NCBI GenBank assembly: GCA_011455275.1 | Contig: CP015028.1 | Location: forward strand, 1,524,911 to 1,588,910 | Direction: 5' to 3' | Length of the DNA: 64,000 bases | Origin: Pasteurellaceae bacterium Orientalotternb1 | GTDB taxonomy: Bacteria > Pseudomonadota > Gammaproteobacteria > Enterobacterales > Pasteurellaceae | In this document: positions 35,785 through 45,287 of the stretch, piece by piece | How positions within the stretch are numbered: position 1 is the stretch's first letter | Layout of the letters: each line of letters begins with the position of its first letter | Made by a program: the position numbers and the translations under genes | The notes under the pieces: model-generated | Database searches by the model: none | Told to the model about the DNA's origin: nothing | Seen by the model: only the letters and a program-made list of their open reading frames with translations

Positions 35785-36158
35785 TTTGGGGCTTCAGTCG
35801 CTTTACTGAAATCAAGAAAGACTTGGCTATCTAATTCGGCAATGGCGTTTAAGTCATCGACATTATTTGGATCAAATAGGCGGTTGCCGTTTTCGTCACA
35901 TAAGCGAGTCGCAATGCTACGAGTTAGGCTGTATTTCGCCCCAAATTTTTCTAACGCAATATCAAATTGTTCATCGTTTTCATCAGGCAACTCAACACCT
36001 TCAATTTCTGCTTGTTTAATTAACCATTGACGTTGTTCAAAAATGATATGGTTCATATCGCCGACAGTTGCACCACGCAGATAATAGGTTGTGCCGTTGA
36101 TGTCGATAGGTTGGGTTTTGGGTTTGTTTGAGAGAAGTTGTTCACGTAATGTCATCAT
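35754..36158 (-). CDS. Tail assembly chaperone G
   Basis: A 134-residue protein (start MM; ATG 36,158 or 36,155, after AAAGGA). It contains TYYLRGATVGDMNHIIFEQRQWL and an acidic, Ser-rich C-terminus ending SASEESSN. Position, size and the frameshift near its end identify it as the lambda gpG counterpart. Confidence 0.83.
   Translation of the reverse strand: MMTLREQLLSNKPKTQPIDINGTTYYLRGATVGDMNHIIFEQRQWLIKQAEIEGVELPDENDEQFDIALEKFGAKYSLTRSIATRLCDENGNRLFDPNNVDDLNAIAELDSQVFLDFSKATEAPKDSASEESSN
35784..35790 (-). promoter_or_regulatory. Programmed -1 ribosomal frameshift site
   Basis: The heptamer CCCAAAA on the minus strand lies in the zero frame as C CCA AAA, a canonical X XXY YYZ slippery sequence, 10 codons before the G stop. 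The -1 frame is open from here into the T domain. Confidence 0.8.
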
Positions 36159-36166
36159 TTTTTCCT

Positions 36167-36292
36167 TTATTTAGATAACTCAATAAGTACATTAGCGAGT
36201 GGTGTTATACATAGAGCAAATACACCAAGTGCAATCAAAATAATAGAAAGAGCAATTGCACCACGCATAATAGGACTGGCATTTGTTTCCAT
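36167..36292 (-). CDS. 41-residue single-span membrane protein
   Basis: ATG at 36,292 preceded by AAAGGGG, stop TAA at 36,167. METNASPIMRGAIALSIILI begins a single long hydrophobic helix. It lies between the terminators of the tail tube gene and gene G. The function is unknown. Confidence 0.5.
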   Translation of the reverse strand: METNASPIMRGAIALSIILIALGVFALCITPLANVLIELSK

Positions 36293-36382
36293 TTCTAACC
36301 CCTTTTCTAAGTGGATTTTCAGTTTAGTTTTGCTATAATTCTTCACGAATTTATTCCTTTTAAATCGTTCTTAATTGGAATG

Positions 36383-36417
36383 AAAAACCCCTGAACTACG
36401 CCAATAGTCAGGGGTTT
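36383..36417 (-). terminator. Intrinsic terminator, second of a tandem pair
   Basis: A stem AAACCCCTGA / TCAGGGGTTT with a T run on the minus strand, downstream of the tail tube gene. Confidence 0.75.
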
Positions 36418-36437
36418 GCTTTATGAATTTCGACCAA

Positions 36438-36473
36438 TAAAAAACCGAACTCACTCGATTGAGTGAAGTTCGG
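36438..36473 (-). terminator. Intrinsic terminator, first of a tandem pair
   Basis: A stem CCGAAC-TCACTC / GAGTGA-A-GTTCGG with one bulge. The minus strand continues in a T run. Tandem terminators after a highly expressed structural gene. Confidence 0.8.
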
Positions 36474-36548
36474 CGATTTTGGGCAAATATTAGTGCAGTT
36501 TTTTTATAAAGTCAATTTCGCGGTTAGTTTTTACCACTTTTTTTGCAA

Positions 36549-37193
36549 TTACACAGGCAACAAATAATCACGCCCTGCCGGTTTAATCGAGACAGAGCCA
36601 TCAAATTTACCTTTTACTTCACCACTAAAGCCGTTACCTGATTCAATAAAGCCACGACCATAGGTTGTGCCGTTATCGTTTGGCAGTTCTAGCTTGTACG
36701 GGAAGGTTTCTTTGTCGTAGAACAATTTACGCAGGCGTTTTTGCATTTCGGTGCTTGGGGCGTAGAAGAAACTGAGTTTGAGCGAGCCAAATTCAATTTC
36801 ACCTGGTTCGGTTTCGGTGCCTTCTGAACATACTGTCGTTACATCTTCCGTCGTGAGTGTATCGTCAGATTTTTCGATATTCTTAATGGCACAGAATTGG
36901 GCTGACCACTGCACTCGAGCCGCTTTAACGTTGGCGTAGCTAGTAGGTAGATCTTTGCCTACCCAATTCACTTCTTCGCAGAATTTGACTTTATCGCCAC
37001 TGACAGAAAGCACAGGGTAAACGCCGTCAAGAGAGCCAGCACCAGTAATTTCAATCGCATCACCTTTTTGATAGCCTGAGCTGGCAACCGTAATTTCGTT
37101 AGTCGAAAGGGCAATGGCGGTAATCGCTTTTTGACCTTCACGCCCTACACCAATGCGGAATTTTGTGCCTTTAAAGGGGGTTGTTTTTGCCAT
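36549..37193 (-). CDS. Major tail tube protein
   Basis: A 214-residue protein, MAKTTPFKGTKFRIGVG, with an internal Ig-like stretch (EITVASSGYQKGDAIEITGAG) and a C-terminal GFSGEVKGKFDGSVSIKPAG. Position between the DUF3168-type tail terminator and the G/GT chaperone, size and the strong tandem terminators all fit the tail tube subunit of lambda-like phages. Confidence 0.85.
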   Translation of the reverse strand: MAKTTPFKGTKFRIGVGREGQKAITAIALSTNEITVASSGYQKGDAIEITGAGSLDGVYPVLSVSGDKVKFCEEVNWVGKDLPTSYANVKAARVQWSAQFCAIKNIEKSDDTLTTEDVTTVCSEGTETEPGEIEFGSLKLSFFYAPSTEMQKRLRKLFYDKETFPYKLELPNDNGTTYGRGFIESGNGFSGEVKGKFDGSVSIKPAGRDYLLPV

Positions 37194-37195
37194 AG

Positions 37196-37543
37196 TTAGT
37201 TATCCTCATAAGCAATTTGGTAAGAAAACATTCGCCGATGGAGTTTGGTATCGGCTTCGTAGTCGCTGAAATCTGACTGCCTTTCTGCAAATTCAAAGGC
37301 GGAATTGACCGCTTGTTGAATGGGTTTGCGTAAGCGAAAAATATCGTCAGGATTTGGACTATATATGTCGATTTGCACGGTGAAATCATCTAAATCCCCC
37401 TCTTCCAATGCTGAATTGGGTGAGATATTCGGGAATTGATAGACGATCACGGGAAATTCCCGATGATTGTCAGGAATGACTTCATAAAAACAATGCCCTG
37501 CCACAAGTGGTGACAGGGCTTTAAAAAGTGTTTGTTGGATCAT
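37196..37543 (-). CDS. Tail terminator protein (DUF3168 / gpU-like)
   Basis: A 115-residue protein with FPVIVYQFPNISPNSALEEGD and FTVQIDIYSPNPDDIFRLRKPIQQAV, the DUF3168 pattern. It caps the tail tube. It overlaps the gp10-like gene by one base. Confidence 0.8.
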   Translation of the reverse strand: MIQQTLFKALSPLVAGHCFYEVIPDNHREFPVIVYQFPNISPNSALEEGDLDDFTVQIDIYSPNPDDIFRLRKPIQQAVNSAFEFAERQSDFSDYEADTKLHRRMFSYQIAYEDN

Positions 37544-38019
37544 TATTTACCTTCATTCAGAATTTCGGTGCGTAATGTTGAGATAATCGCATTGGCAGCT
37601 TGCTGTTTACTCTGTTCAAAGGCTGGTCGCATAAACGGTTTGGCGGGCATTTTGCTGGTGCCAAACTCGACAAACCGCCAGTAGTACGGATCATTTGGGT
37701 TCTTCGCTCCGCTCTTGCCGCTTTTGCCTTTGAATTTGGCGATCTGCTTACCACTAAGATTTTTAACCGCAATGTAAGTGGTGGTTTTGCCGTTTTTACC
37801 GACTTTCGTCCGCTCGACAATGGAACGTTTGAGTGTGCCTTTTCGGCGGTGCGGTACGCTTTCTTGCAATACGGGGGCTTTGGCTCTGGCGGTATCTCGC
37901 ACAATTCGCCCACCCGCTCGCATTGCCTTAGCGGATATACGATTTCGCAGCTTTTTATCTAGGGCTTGCAAGTTTTTACCAAGCTCTTTTAAACCGCTTA
38001 CTTTAACGCTCACGCTCAT
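37543..38019 (-). CDS. HK97 gp10-like tail/neck protein
   Basis: A 158-residue basic protein. SVKVSGLKELGKNLQALDKKL begins it, and YYWRFVEFGTSKMPAKPFMRPAFE is the signature block of HK97 gp10 / phage tail component proteins. Between head closure and tail terminator genes. Confidence 0.87.
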   Translation of the reverse strand: MSVSVKVSGLKELGKNLQALDKKLRNRISAKAMRAGGRIVRDTARAKAPVLQESVPHRRKGTLKRSIVERTKVGKNGKTTTYIAVKNLSGKQIAKFKGKSGKSGAKNPNDPYYWRFVEFGTSKMPAKPFMRPAFEQSKQQAANAIISTLRTEILNEGK

Positions 38020-38335
38020 TTGCCGATTCCTTGCACTGTAATAACAACGTTTTGTTGAGTGATTTGCGGTTGATTACGCTCAAAATGTCGTAAATTCTCT
38101 CGCCAAAGACCACTCGCATTGTGCTATCAACATTAGGCAAATAGCGTAACCAAATTTGCGTGGTCACTTCCGACTGGATTTGAGCCGCTGCAAAATATTC
38201 TCTACCCGAGAGCGGTTTGACTTCCGCCCAAACGTGATGCACATCGTGCCATTCGTCAATAGTGGCACCATAATCGCTTGGGCGGTTGCGTTGTTTTTGC
38301 AACCGAATGCGATGGCGAAGTCTGCCGATATTCAA
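38003..38335 (-). CDS. Head closure / head-tail adaptor protein
   Basis: A 110-residue protein, MNIGRLRHRIRLQKQ. DEWHDVHHVWAEVKPLSGREYFAAAQIQ is the typical head-tail joining (SPP1 gp16-like) motif. It overlaps the gp10-like gene by 17 bases. Confidence 0.85.
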   Translation of the reverse strand: MNIGRLRHRIRLQKQRNRPSDYGATIDEWHDVHHVWAEVKPLSGREYFAAAQIQSEVTTQIWLRYLPNVDSTMRVVFGERIYDILSVINRKSLNKTLLLQCKESANERER

Positions 38336-38374
38336 AAATTCCCCTTAATCCCCCTTTGATAAAGGGGAAAATGG

Positions 38375-38695
38375 TTACAATGTGATAAACCGATACCGTT
38401 GAGCAATGGCTTCTACTGTAGGTGGAATAGCAAAATTCGGTGAATTATTCGCTTCATTCCAACCACCTCTATTTTCGTAGTAGTGAGCTGTCAGCATTAA
38501 AATGGCTAATTTAAGATCATCATTGATCTCTAAGGCATCAGTTGGCGGTTGTGATGGTAATTTGTCGAACAAAGTGCGATTCGTTAGGTTGGCGATGGTG
38601 GCTTTTGCTGAGTTTAGATAGGTTGTCAGCAAGTTATCTTCCAAGTCGTGTTCAATTCGGCACTGCTGTTTGACTTCATCAAGGGTAATTTTCAT
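38375..38695 (-). CDS. Head-tail connector protein (HK97 gp6-like)
   Basis: A 106-residue protein, MKITLDEVKQQCRIEHDLED, with LKLAILMLTAHYYENRGGWN, the gp6 connector pattern. It forms the ring between portal and head closure protein. Confidence 0.87.
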   Translation of the reverse strand: MKITLDEVKQQCRIEHDLEDNLLTTYLNSAKATIANLTNRTLFDKLPSQPPTDALEINDDLKLAILMLTAHYYENRGGWNEANNSPNFAIPPTVEAIAQRYRFITL

Positions 38696-38733
38696 AGCTC
38701 CTCACAAATAAGGTGGGATTACCCCACCTGAAA

Positions 38734-39930
38734 CTATTTACCCACTAAGGCTTTGATTGCCGAAGTGTCTTCCAACACACAGTCGAAACGGTGGAAAGCA
38801 AGGAAACCAACCTGATCAAATTCCGCATAGCGTTCTACAAGGCGTTTTAAGGTCATATAAGATACTCGGCGGACGATGAAACGGTTGAAATCGCCTAAGT
38901 AGATGAATTTGTTACCTGTGCCAATATCTTTGATGCCTTGGTCGATCACATATTGGTGACCTAAAATGGTGGCAGGGGCAACACCGCGAATATCAGGCAA
39001 CCAAAGTGGGCGTTTTTGTGCATCTTCCATTTCTTGTAAAAGGCGGAAGGTGTTATCGTTAAAGGCTAAACGAGTGTTACCTGCACCACGATAGGCTGGG
39101 TCGATAGAGTGAATTAAAGCGTTGATGTCTTTCCAGTCCACTTTACCTGCGGTAGCAGCGGTGGTTGTGCCAGTTACGCTCACTTCTAAGCCTTTTGGTT
39201 GAGCTGGCGAACCTGCACCTGTACCTTGAATTAAGAATTTCGCTTCTGCACGACCGATACGTTCGGCAATGCGTTGAGCAAGGTAGCCTTCAATATCAAT
39301 TGCACTGTCTTGTAACAATTCGTTTGATACACGAATGATTTTGGATGTGAGCTTTTTCACGCCCAAGTTTGCCACACCAAAGCTGGTGTCCATTTCGGTT
39401 GCGGCTTGATTTTCGCCAACCAACTCACCAATTTCAGCGGTGCTGTCGGCGGTGATCCATTCGATATTACGGCCGTCTGATGTGGTGAGAATTTTACTGA
39501 CCGAAGCAATACCCCCGTAGGCTTTCATTTGCTCGACAATGCGTGCTTGGAACTCTTTTGGTACGGTGTAGCCACCTTGTTCATTAGAACCGACCGATTG
39601 AGCCCGCATTTCCGCCAAGATTTTACGCTGTTCAGGCGACATATCCGCTGCACCACGACGTAAAAATTCGTCAAACACATTGCCTTGTTCCACTTGTGCT
39701 TGGCGTTGTTCGTCTTGTGGGGGCGGCGTATCTTCGACAAAGGTTTTATCTAAGGCTCGTAAATCTTCTTCACGCTTAATTTGGTTATCCAGATTGTCGA
39801 GTTCCTTTTTCATATTGTCCCAAGTGGTACGCTGATCTACCGTCCATTCATTTTCGCCGATAGTTTCGTGTAGATTACGCATATTCCCTGCAAGGGTGGT
39901 TCGTTTTTGTTGAAGGTCTTTTAAGTCCAT
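38734..39930 (-). CDS. Major capsid protein (HK97 family)
   Basis: A 398-residue protein. The N-terminal ~110 residues are a charged coiled-coil scaffold (delta) domain removed by the protease. The HK97 fold follows, with QGGYTVPKEFQARIVEQM, DTSFGVANLGVKKLTSKIIRVSNELLQDS and RRVSYMTLKRLVERYAEFDQVGFLAF. The protease and portal genes lie upstream in the usual order. Confidence 0.92.
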   Translation of the reverse strand: MDLKDLQQKRTTLAGNMRNLHETIGENEWTVDQRTTWDNMKKELDNLDNQIKREEDLRALDKTFVEDTPPPQDEQRQAQVEQGNVFDEFLRRGAADMSPEQRKILAEMRAQSVGSNEQGGYTVPKEFQARIVEQMKAYGGIASVSKILTTSDGRNIEWITADSTAEIGELVGENQAATEMDTSFGVANLGVKKLTSKIIRVSNELLQDSAIDIEGYLAQRIAERIGRAEAKFLIQGTGAGSPAQPKGLEVSVTGTTTAATAGKVDWKDINALIHSIDPAYRGAGNTRLAFNDNTFRLLQEMEDAQKRPLWLPDIRGVAPATILGHQYVIDQGIKDIGTGNKFIYLGDFNRFIVRRVSYMTLKRLVERYAEFDQVGFLAFHRFDCVLEDTSAIKALVGK

Positions 39931-39961
39931 AATGGTTTCCTTATGTTGTAAAAATAGGGAT

Positions 39962-40004
39962 AAAAAAACGGTCAGATTTGCAAAGAATTGGCAAGATCTG
40001 ACCG
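39962..40004 (-). terminator. Terminator built from paired uptake signals
   Basis: CGGTCAGAT / ATCTGACCG form a 9-bp stem, with a run of seven T on the minus strand. One arm is part of a full uptake signal. It lies between a small membrane gene and the capsid gene. Confidence 0.7.
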
Positions 40005-40026
40005 CTTGTAAGCAGATTGATGAAGA

Positions 40027-40137
40027 CTATTTCAATACATTGATCAAATTAGCAATAGCATTCACTAATTTAGGTAAAATAAAAATGAGAATCGGCACTG
40101 TTACTGCAAAACTGATTTGCCATAACCCATATTGCAT
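40027..40137 (-). CDS. 36-residue single-span membrane protein
   Basis: ATG at 40,137 with a near-perfect AAGGAG site six bases upstream, stop TAG at 40,027. MQYGLWQISFAVTVPILIFI begins one hydrophobic helix. It lies between protease and capsid genes. The function is unknown. Confidence 0.5.
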   Translation of the reverse strand: MQYGLWQISFAVTVPILIFILPKLVNAIANLINVLK

Positions 40138-40225
40138 AACAAGCTCCTTGATAGTAACTGTTAAAAATGTGATAATTTCCACTGCTCGTTACCTGTCTTA
40201 ATCTGTTGTAACTGACCGTATTAAA

Positions 40226-40256
40226 TCAAAAGTCTAGAAACTCGCAATTTCTAGGC
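40226..40256 (-). terminator. Possible terminator after the protease gene
   Basis: A hairpin of CTAGAAA / TTTCTAG type with TTTTG on the minus strand, just beyond the protease stop. The T tract is weaker than in neighbouring terminators. Confidence 0.45.
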
Positions 40257-40266
40257 TTTTGTCGTT

Positions 40267-40866
40267 TTAGGCTGAAATCAGCTGTAAAAACCGTTCCCGT
40301 GCGGCACGTTGGTTGATGGCATTTTTGATTGCACCAGAGTTGCGTGCTTCTTTCCACGCTTCCAGTGAGCGAAGGGTACTACTCGCTTCTTGGTAAGCGG
40401 GGTAAGTAACGGGGCTAACATCATACAGTCGGGAAATTTTGTGGATTTCACGAATGATCACACCGTCATCGTTTTCGTACCATTCATCGCCATTTCGTGC
40501 AATGCGGAACGCAAATGATGATTGAGTAATGTCGCCACGTTGCAAGGGAGCAATCACTAAATCCCGAATAGTTGGGGTATCTGGGGCAATGATGTCGTAT
40601 TTTAAGCCTGTTTCATCAACAGATAGGCTTAGTGTACCAGCGGTGCTACGCCCTAAAATGAAATTGGGATCGTGGTTAAATAAGCCACGCACGTCATCAT
40701 TTAGGCGATCATCAAATGCCCCTGGCATAATAATTTCACGAAAGCCCCACATGACTTCCGATTTGCTGTTAAATACCGAGCCATAACCGATAATGTGGGT
40801 AGGTTCACTTTCACGCTGTTCGGCACGGACTTCGCCGAGATAAGAACGTTTTTCAATATCACTCAT
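40267..40866 (-). CDS. Prohead maturation protease (HK97 family)
   Basis: A 199-residue protein. IGYGSVFNSKSEVMWGFREIIMPGAFD is the N-terminal signature. FNHDPNFILGRS holds the catalytic His, and DITQSSFAFRI the catalytic Ser. It cleaves the capsid delta domain. It overlaps the portal gene by 8 bases. Confidence 0.92.
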   Translation of the reverse strand: MSDIEKRSYLGEVRAEQRESEPTHIIGYGSVFNSKSEVMWGFREIIMPGAFDDRLNDDVRGLFNHDPNFILGRSTAGTLSLSVDETGLKYDIIAPDTPTIRDLVIAPLQRGDITQSSFAFRIARNGDEWYENDDGVIIREIHKISRLYDVSPVTYPAYQEASSTLRSLEAWKEARNSGAIKNAINQRAARERFLQLISA

Positions 40867-42076
40867 TCGGTTGCTCCTGTTGGTTGTTGTTTTCTATTTG
40901 TTGGGCAGCATTGACGCTAACAAGGAACTCGTCTAAGCCTTCGACTGGGTTCATATCTTCAAATATTCGGGCTTCGTTACGGCTCATCCAGCCGTCAGTG
41001 ATGGCGTTATGATAAAAAGCGGCACGTTCCGTTGGTGTGCCACGCATAATGCCAGATAGGTTGAATTTGACGAAATAACCCGCCTTGCGTTCAGCCTGCG
41101 TGAAGACTTTGCGGTTGATTTCTTGCTCCCAATTCACGATCCACGGCATTAGGCTATAGCGGATAAATTGAATGGTTTGCTCCGAGATGTTAGAAAAAGT
41201 GGCTTTTTCTAAGTCGTTGATCATATGTGCTGGCACATTGAAAATCCCTGCAATTTCCGAGCGGTTGAGTTTCATCATTGAGAGTAGCTCGGTATCGACT
41301 GGCGAGATTGTTAGAGCCTTATAATCTAAGTCCGCAGGTAAAAGAATGGTTTTATTCTCTTTTTTGCGTAGCTCTAACTGTGCCTTTTCCCACATTTTTT
41401 TGAAGTTATCCCACGCACTGGCATTAACTTGCTGTTTCATTGTAACAATGCCAGAAGGCCGAGCATTACCATTGAAAAATCCTTTGGCAAAATCTCGTGC
41501 ATCTAGCCCTAAACCAATGGTTTCAGCGTGTTGCTGAATAACTGATTTACCCTGTTTGAGTGATATACCTAAGGCTTTGATGTGGATCATCTCATCGGGG
41601 TTGATGGCAAGCGTTTCGTCTTCATTATAGTAACCATACACATAACGATTACCATTTTTGAGCAGTTGCACGAGCCAAGGCTCTCGGGTTTCAAGGCTAG
41701 TCACTTCGCCTTTTTTATTGCGTTCGATATGTAAGTAGGCATTGCCATAAAGCAATACGGCACTTTGGTTATATTCCCGCATTTTATAGGACGTTTGCCA
41801 AAAATTCGGGCTATCGTGCAATAAGTAAAATAGTGGGTGATCTCTTGCACTTTCTATTTTGTCTTTATCTTTGCGTAAAACGTGTAGCGGTAATTGAGCC
41901 AGTGAGCTTGCCAAGACATTCACACAGGCGTAAACCGCTGCCGATTTCATCGCAAGATCAGGGCTAACTGTTCGCCCGATACCACCGCCAAAGAGTTCAT
42001 CAACGGCATTTTCTGCTGAAAGTGGCACTTGCGGATTTTCTAGCGAGCGTGGCTCGAAAAGTTGGTCGAAAATCAT
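40859..42076 (-). CDS. Portal protein (HK97 family)
   Basis: A 405-residue protein with SAAVYACVNVLASSLAQLPLHV, GNARPSGIVTMKQQ and FNVPAHMINDLEKATFSNISEQTIQF, the conserved portal motifs. It forms the DNA channel of the head. Its ATG overlaps the stop of a small membrane gene as ATGA. Confidence 0.93.
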   Translation of the reverse strand: MIFDQLFEPRSLENPQVPLSAENAVDELFGGGIGRTVSPDLAMKSAAVYACVNVLASSLAQLPLHVLRKDKDKIESARDHPLFYLLHDSPNFWQTSYKMREYNQSAVLLYGNAYLHIERNKKGEVTSLETREPWLVQLLKNGNRYVYGYYNEDETLAINPDEMIHIKALGISLKQGKSVIQQHAETIGLGLDARDFAKGFFNGNARPSGIVTMKQQVNASAWDNFKKMWEKAQLELRKKENKTILLPADLDYKALTISPVDTELLSMMKLNRSEIAGIFNVPAHMINDLEKATFSNISEQTIQFIRYSLMPWIVNWEQEINRKVFTQAERKAGYFVKFNLSGIMRGTPTERAAFYHNAITDGWMSRNEARIFEDMNPVEGLDEFLVSVNAAQQIENNNQQEQPNE

Positions 42077-42225
42077 CGTTTACTCCGTGCGGAAAATAAA
42101 GCGTAAAGTAACAGTAGCCCACCGCCAACCATTAGGGCAATCGGTAAGCCAAACTGTAGGTAAACGCCATAGCAAAGCATTGCTGTGCCAGCAATACCGA
42201 CAAGATCAGTGAGAAAGTTTTTCAT
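42073..42225 (-). CDS. 50-residue two-span membrane protein
   Basis: ATG at 42,225, stop TGA overlapping the portal ATG. It has two hydrophobic stretches (about residues 7-22 and 27-43) and a basic end. Translational coupling with the portal gene supports it as real. The function is unknown. Confidence 0.55.
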   Translation of the reverse strand: MKNFLTDLVGIAGTAMLCYGVYLQFGLPIALMVGGGLLLLYALFSARSKR

Positions 42226-42269
42226 AGGGTTTCCGTTACAAGCAGTCAAATGTAGGAAATTTTTTGCAA

Positions 42270-43973
42270 TTACAATGTAAGAATTTCATCAGGCATATAG
42301 CCGTCATCATCATTGAGCATAAGCCGTCCGATTGCCATCATTAAGCCAACTGCTCCGTCAATTTTGTTTTCAGGGATTTCTTTGACAGGGCGGACAATAT
42401 CGTCATTTCCTGCGGCATATTTGCCAACCACATTACCAATACACCAAGTCATAATCGGGTTGCCATCGTGATGAAATCTGCCTGCTTCAATGGCGGCTTC
42501 GAGTTCTTTCATCGGGTCTGATAGGTTGGTGTAGTTTTGGGTAATGGTTATCGGATTTAACCCTTCGTCCGCTAAGTCGTGGCTGATAGCGATTGCACCA
42601 TGTGGGTCAATCGGGCAAGCAACCACTTTATGCTCTTTATTGGTGTCTTTGATCGTTTCCAAGATCTCTCGGTAATCAACTTCTGCACCATCGGTTGCCG
42701 TAAGATGTCCGCTTACTACCCATTTTTGATATTTATCCACCACCCGTTTGAGTGCTGTATCAGTGCTGAAAATGGTATCTTCTGGCACGAAGAATTTTGG
42801 GGCAATACAGTAATAGTGGCGTTTGCCGTCTATCATTCGGGTAAATACGGGTACTAGGCTGTTCATATCGAGCTTGCGAGCCATATCTAAGCCGAATACC
42901 ACATCTTCGCCAGCAAAATCATCAAGGGTTAGGCTGTCATCACGACAATTTTCCCAACTTACCATATTGAAGAAACTCTCTTTTGCCGATACCCACACAT
43001 TTAAGTGCTTGGTTTTGAATTTGTTGGTAAAACGTGGGTTGTTGATCGCTTGTTTTTGTTGGCTCTCAAGGTAATCGCCGTAAACGGAAATATCAAAATT
43101 GGGGTTGGCTTTGCGTAAGATTGCTGGATCAGTCCAGTCGTCATCTTCATCAATGGTGTAAATCATCCCGAATAACTCATCATTTGGGGTTGTACCATTG
43201 AGCATATCAATCACTTCTCGACGTTTGTCGTAGCACGGACCTTCGATGTTATAACCAGCAGTGGTGATGATCCACATTAGCGGTTGTTTTCTTGCCCCCA
43301 TACCTGTGAGCATTGTGGTGTAAAGTTCGTCATCTTTGTGTTCGTGATATTCATCGACTATCGCACAGCTTGGGGATTGTCCATCGCCTGGTGTGCCAAT
43401 TAAAGGTTCAAAGCGTGAGCCGTCGGCAGGGCGATTTAGGTTAGAAGCATTGACTTCAATGCCAAAGGTTTGACGAAGTAAGTCGGTGTTTTTACACATT
43501 AGCCGAGCAGGGCGGAATACTTCCCACGCTTGCTTTTCGGTGGTTGCTCCTGAATAGATTTCTGCACCAAATTCGTTATCCATACAAAACATATATAGCC
43601 CCACGCCTGCGGAAATCGCTGACTTTCCGTTTTTGCGTGGAATTTCCGTATAAACTTGGCGATATTTGCGTAAATTGTTGGATTTTCGCAACCAGCCAAA
43701 GGCATTCGCAATGATAAATAATTGCCACGACTCAAGGGTGATACTTTGGCGTCTCATTGCCCATTCGCCTTTGGTATGTGGCAGATATTGAATAAACTTG
43801 CACGCTTTTTCGGCTTTTTCGCTATCAAAATGGTAAGGAAATGCGAGATCTTGCTTTTTTTCCAAGTCGTCTAAATGGCGTTGGCAGGCTTTTTTGATGT
43901 AACGGCAAGCAGCAATTTTGCCAGATACGACATCTTGGGCATATTTGTTGGCTTTTTCTACGTTGGTCATCAT
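42270..43973 (-). CDS. Terminase large subunit
   Basis: A 567-residue protein. The ATPase motor has a Walker A-like [10 protein letters not shown] near residue 113 and Walker [15 protein letters not shown] near 205. The nuclease domain has [13 protein letters not shown] and later acidic residues (HDLADEG). This is the Terminase_1 family of HK97-like phages. It overlaps the small subunit gene as ATGA. Confidence 0.93.
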   Translation of the reverse strand: MMTNVEKANKYAQDVVSGKIAACRYIKKACQRHLDDLEKKQDLAFPYHFDSEKAEKACKFIQYLPHTKGEWAMRRQSITLESWQLFIIANAFGWLRKSNNLRKYRQVYTEIPRKNGKSAISAGVGLYMFCMDNEFGAEIYSGATTEKQAWEVFRPARLMCKNTDLLRQTFGIEVNASNLNRPADGSRFEPLIGTPGDGQSPSCAIVDEYHEHKDDELYTTMLTGMGARKQPLMWIITTAGYNIEGPCYDKRREVIDMLNGTTPNDELFGMIYTIDEDDDWTDPAILRKANPNFDISVYGDYLESQQKQAINNPRFTNKFKTKHLNVWVSAKESFFNMVSWENCRDDSLTLDDFAGEDVVFGLDMARKLDMNSLVPVFTRMIDGKRHYYCIAPKFFVPEDTIFSTDTALKRVVDKYQKWVVSGHLTATDGAEVDYREILETIKDTNKEHKVVACPIDPHGAIAISHDLADEGLNPITITQNYTNLSDPMKELEAAIEAGRFHHDGNPIMTWCIGNVVGKYAAGNDDIVRPVKEIPENKIDGAVGLMMAIGRLMLNDDDGYMPDEILTL

Positions 43974-44431
43974 TGTAATAACTCTGCAAATGGGTTGTTA
44001 TGTGCATCGTCTGCTTTGCCGATAAGGCGTTGGCGGCTGCTGGGGTCTAAGCCGAGTGATGAGCCAATCGATCGCATCATTGCTTCAGCTTCTTTTTGGG
44101 TAACTAAAGCAGGATTTCTTGATAATTTTCCGTTTTGATCGATTTGTAGGCTGTCGTATTTTTCAATATCTCTCGTCGCTCGACATAAATTTTGGTAAGC
44201 AATACAGTAATTTGTTACTGCCTGCATATCTGTAATATAGAGTATGCCTTGAGGAACAAGCTCTCTAAGGACAAAGATCCACATTCGTTGTCCATCTTCA
44301 TTTAATAATGGCGAAGGTGGGGTATCCAAAGAAAGTCTGTCATAAACGGGTTCGAGTAAATTCAGTTTACGTTTTCCTGGATTGCCACTTAGCAATTTTT
44401 GTTGCGTAGGTTTTGCTTTTCTTCCTCTCAT
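43970..44431 (-). CDS. Terminase small subunit (P27 family)
   Basis: A 153-residue protein. The basic start [23 protein letters not shown] and the core LREYLVPQ-like helix region with [33 protein letters not shown] are typical of the P27 family. It recognises phage DNA for packaging. Confidence 0.9.
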   Translation of the reverse strand: MRGRKAKPTQQKLLSGNPGKRKLNLLEPVYDRLSLDTPPSPLLNEDGQRMWIFVLRELVPQGILYITDMQAVTNYCIAYQNLCRATRDIEKYDSLQIDQNGKLSRNPALVTQKEAEAMMRSIGSSLGLDPSSRQRLIGKADDAHNNPFAELLQ

Positions 44432-44566
44432 ACGCTATACCTAAAATTTTAATTTCGCGGTTGTAAAAATTGAGTTCCAAGGGCGGTTTTCGGGGCGAAA
44501 GGTGGTAGAGATTTTCCTACCCCCTCCCTACTTGCAAAAAATGAGTCTAATCTGACCGCTTGTAAC

Positions 44567-44917
44567 TCATTTCAATCGCTCACGAGCTGTTTTGGCTTTG
44601 TGGCAGCTATCGCATAAACTTTGTAAGTTAGAAAGTGCATCTGTGCCACCATGTGCTTTTGCTACAATATGATCAACGGTAGTTGCGGTAACATAAACCC
44701 CCTGTTTATAACAGGCTTGGCAGAGATAACGATCTCGTTCCAATACAATGGCTCGCAGTTTCCGCCATTCTGTACCATAACCACGCTGAGTGGCAGACTT
44801 ACCCCGTTGATGTCGTTGCCAACCACAACCACGATGTTGCTCACAATAACCTGAACGATCTGTCGTCGTATGTGGGCAACCTTGCTTACGGCACGCCTTA
44901 GGAATGCGTGCAACCAT
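44567..44917 (-). CDS. HNH endonuclease (HK97 gp74-like)
   Basis: A 116-residue protein from ATG 44,917. It has Cys/His-rich N-terminal residues, CYKQGVYVTATTVDHIVAKAHGG (the HNH core, with D-H) and LCDSCHKAKTARE (the last zinc cysteines). HNH proteins next to terminase assist cos cleavage in HK97-like phages. It overlaps the upstream gene by 20 bases. Confidence 0.9.
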   Translation of the reverse strand: MVARIPKACRKQGCPHTTTDRSGYCEQHRGCGWQRHQRGKSATQRGYGTEWRKLRAIVLERDRYLCQACYKQGVYVTATTVDHIVAKAHGGTDALSNLQSLCDSCHKAKTARERLK

Positions 44918-45287
44918 AACCACCCACCGCTACACCACTCTCCGTAAACAACTCAATGCGATCATTACCATAAATAAATTGATAATGTACGCCATTAACA
45001 GCAAGATCATCATCTGTTACCAGCACCGCCACAGGCACACCAATAACATCAGTACGAACGGTAGTGGCAATCTGTTCGGGGCAGAGTAACGTTTCGCCCA
45101 ACTCGTCAGCATAGCTTTCAGGTGTGTAGAACACACTGTCAAACGGCTTATCCCGATCGGCTTCGGTCAATCCTTTATGGGCGTAAAACAACGCTTGCTT
45201 AAAGGTTTCGCTCGCAGGGTAAGCAATCACAGCGTTAGTAGCATGGCTAAAACTCTGATAGTATTTAGTAGATTGTTTGATAATCAT
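44898..45287 (-). CDS. Phage protein of unknown function
   Basis: A 129-residue protein with a good AAGGAC site, coupled to the HNH gene. No domain is recognised. VIGVPVAVLVTDDDLAVNG and IELFTESGVAVGGYG suggest a beta-rich fold. By position between lysis and packaging it may act in packaging (inference). Confidence 0.5.
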   Translation of the reverse strand: MIIKQSTKYYQSFSHATNAVIAYPASETFKQALFYAHKGLTEADRDKPFDSVFYTPESYADELGETLLCPEQIATTVRTDVIGVPVAVLVTDDDLAVNGVHYQFIYGNDRIELFTESGVAVGGYGCTHS

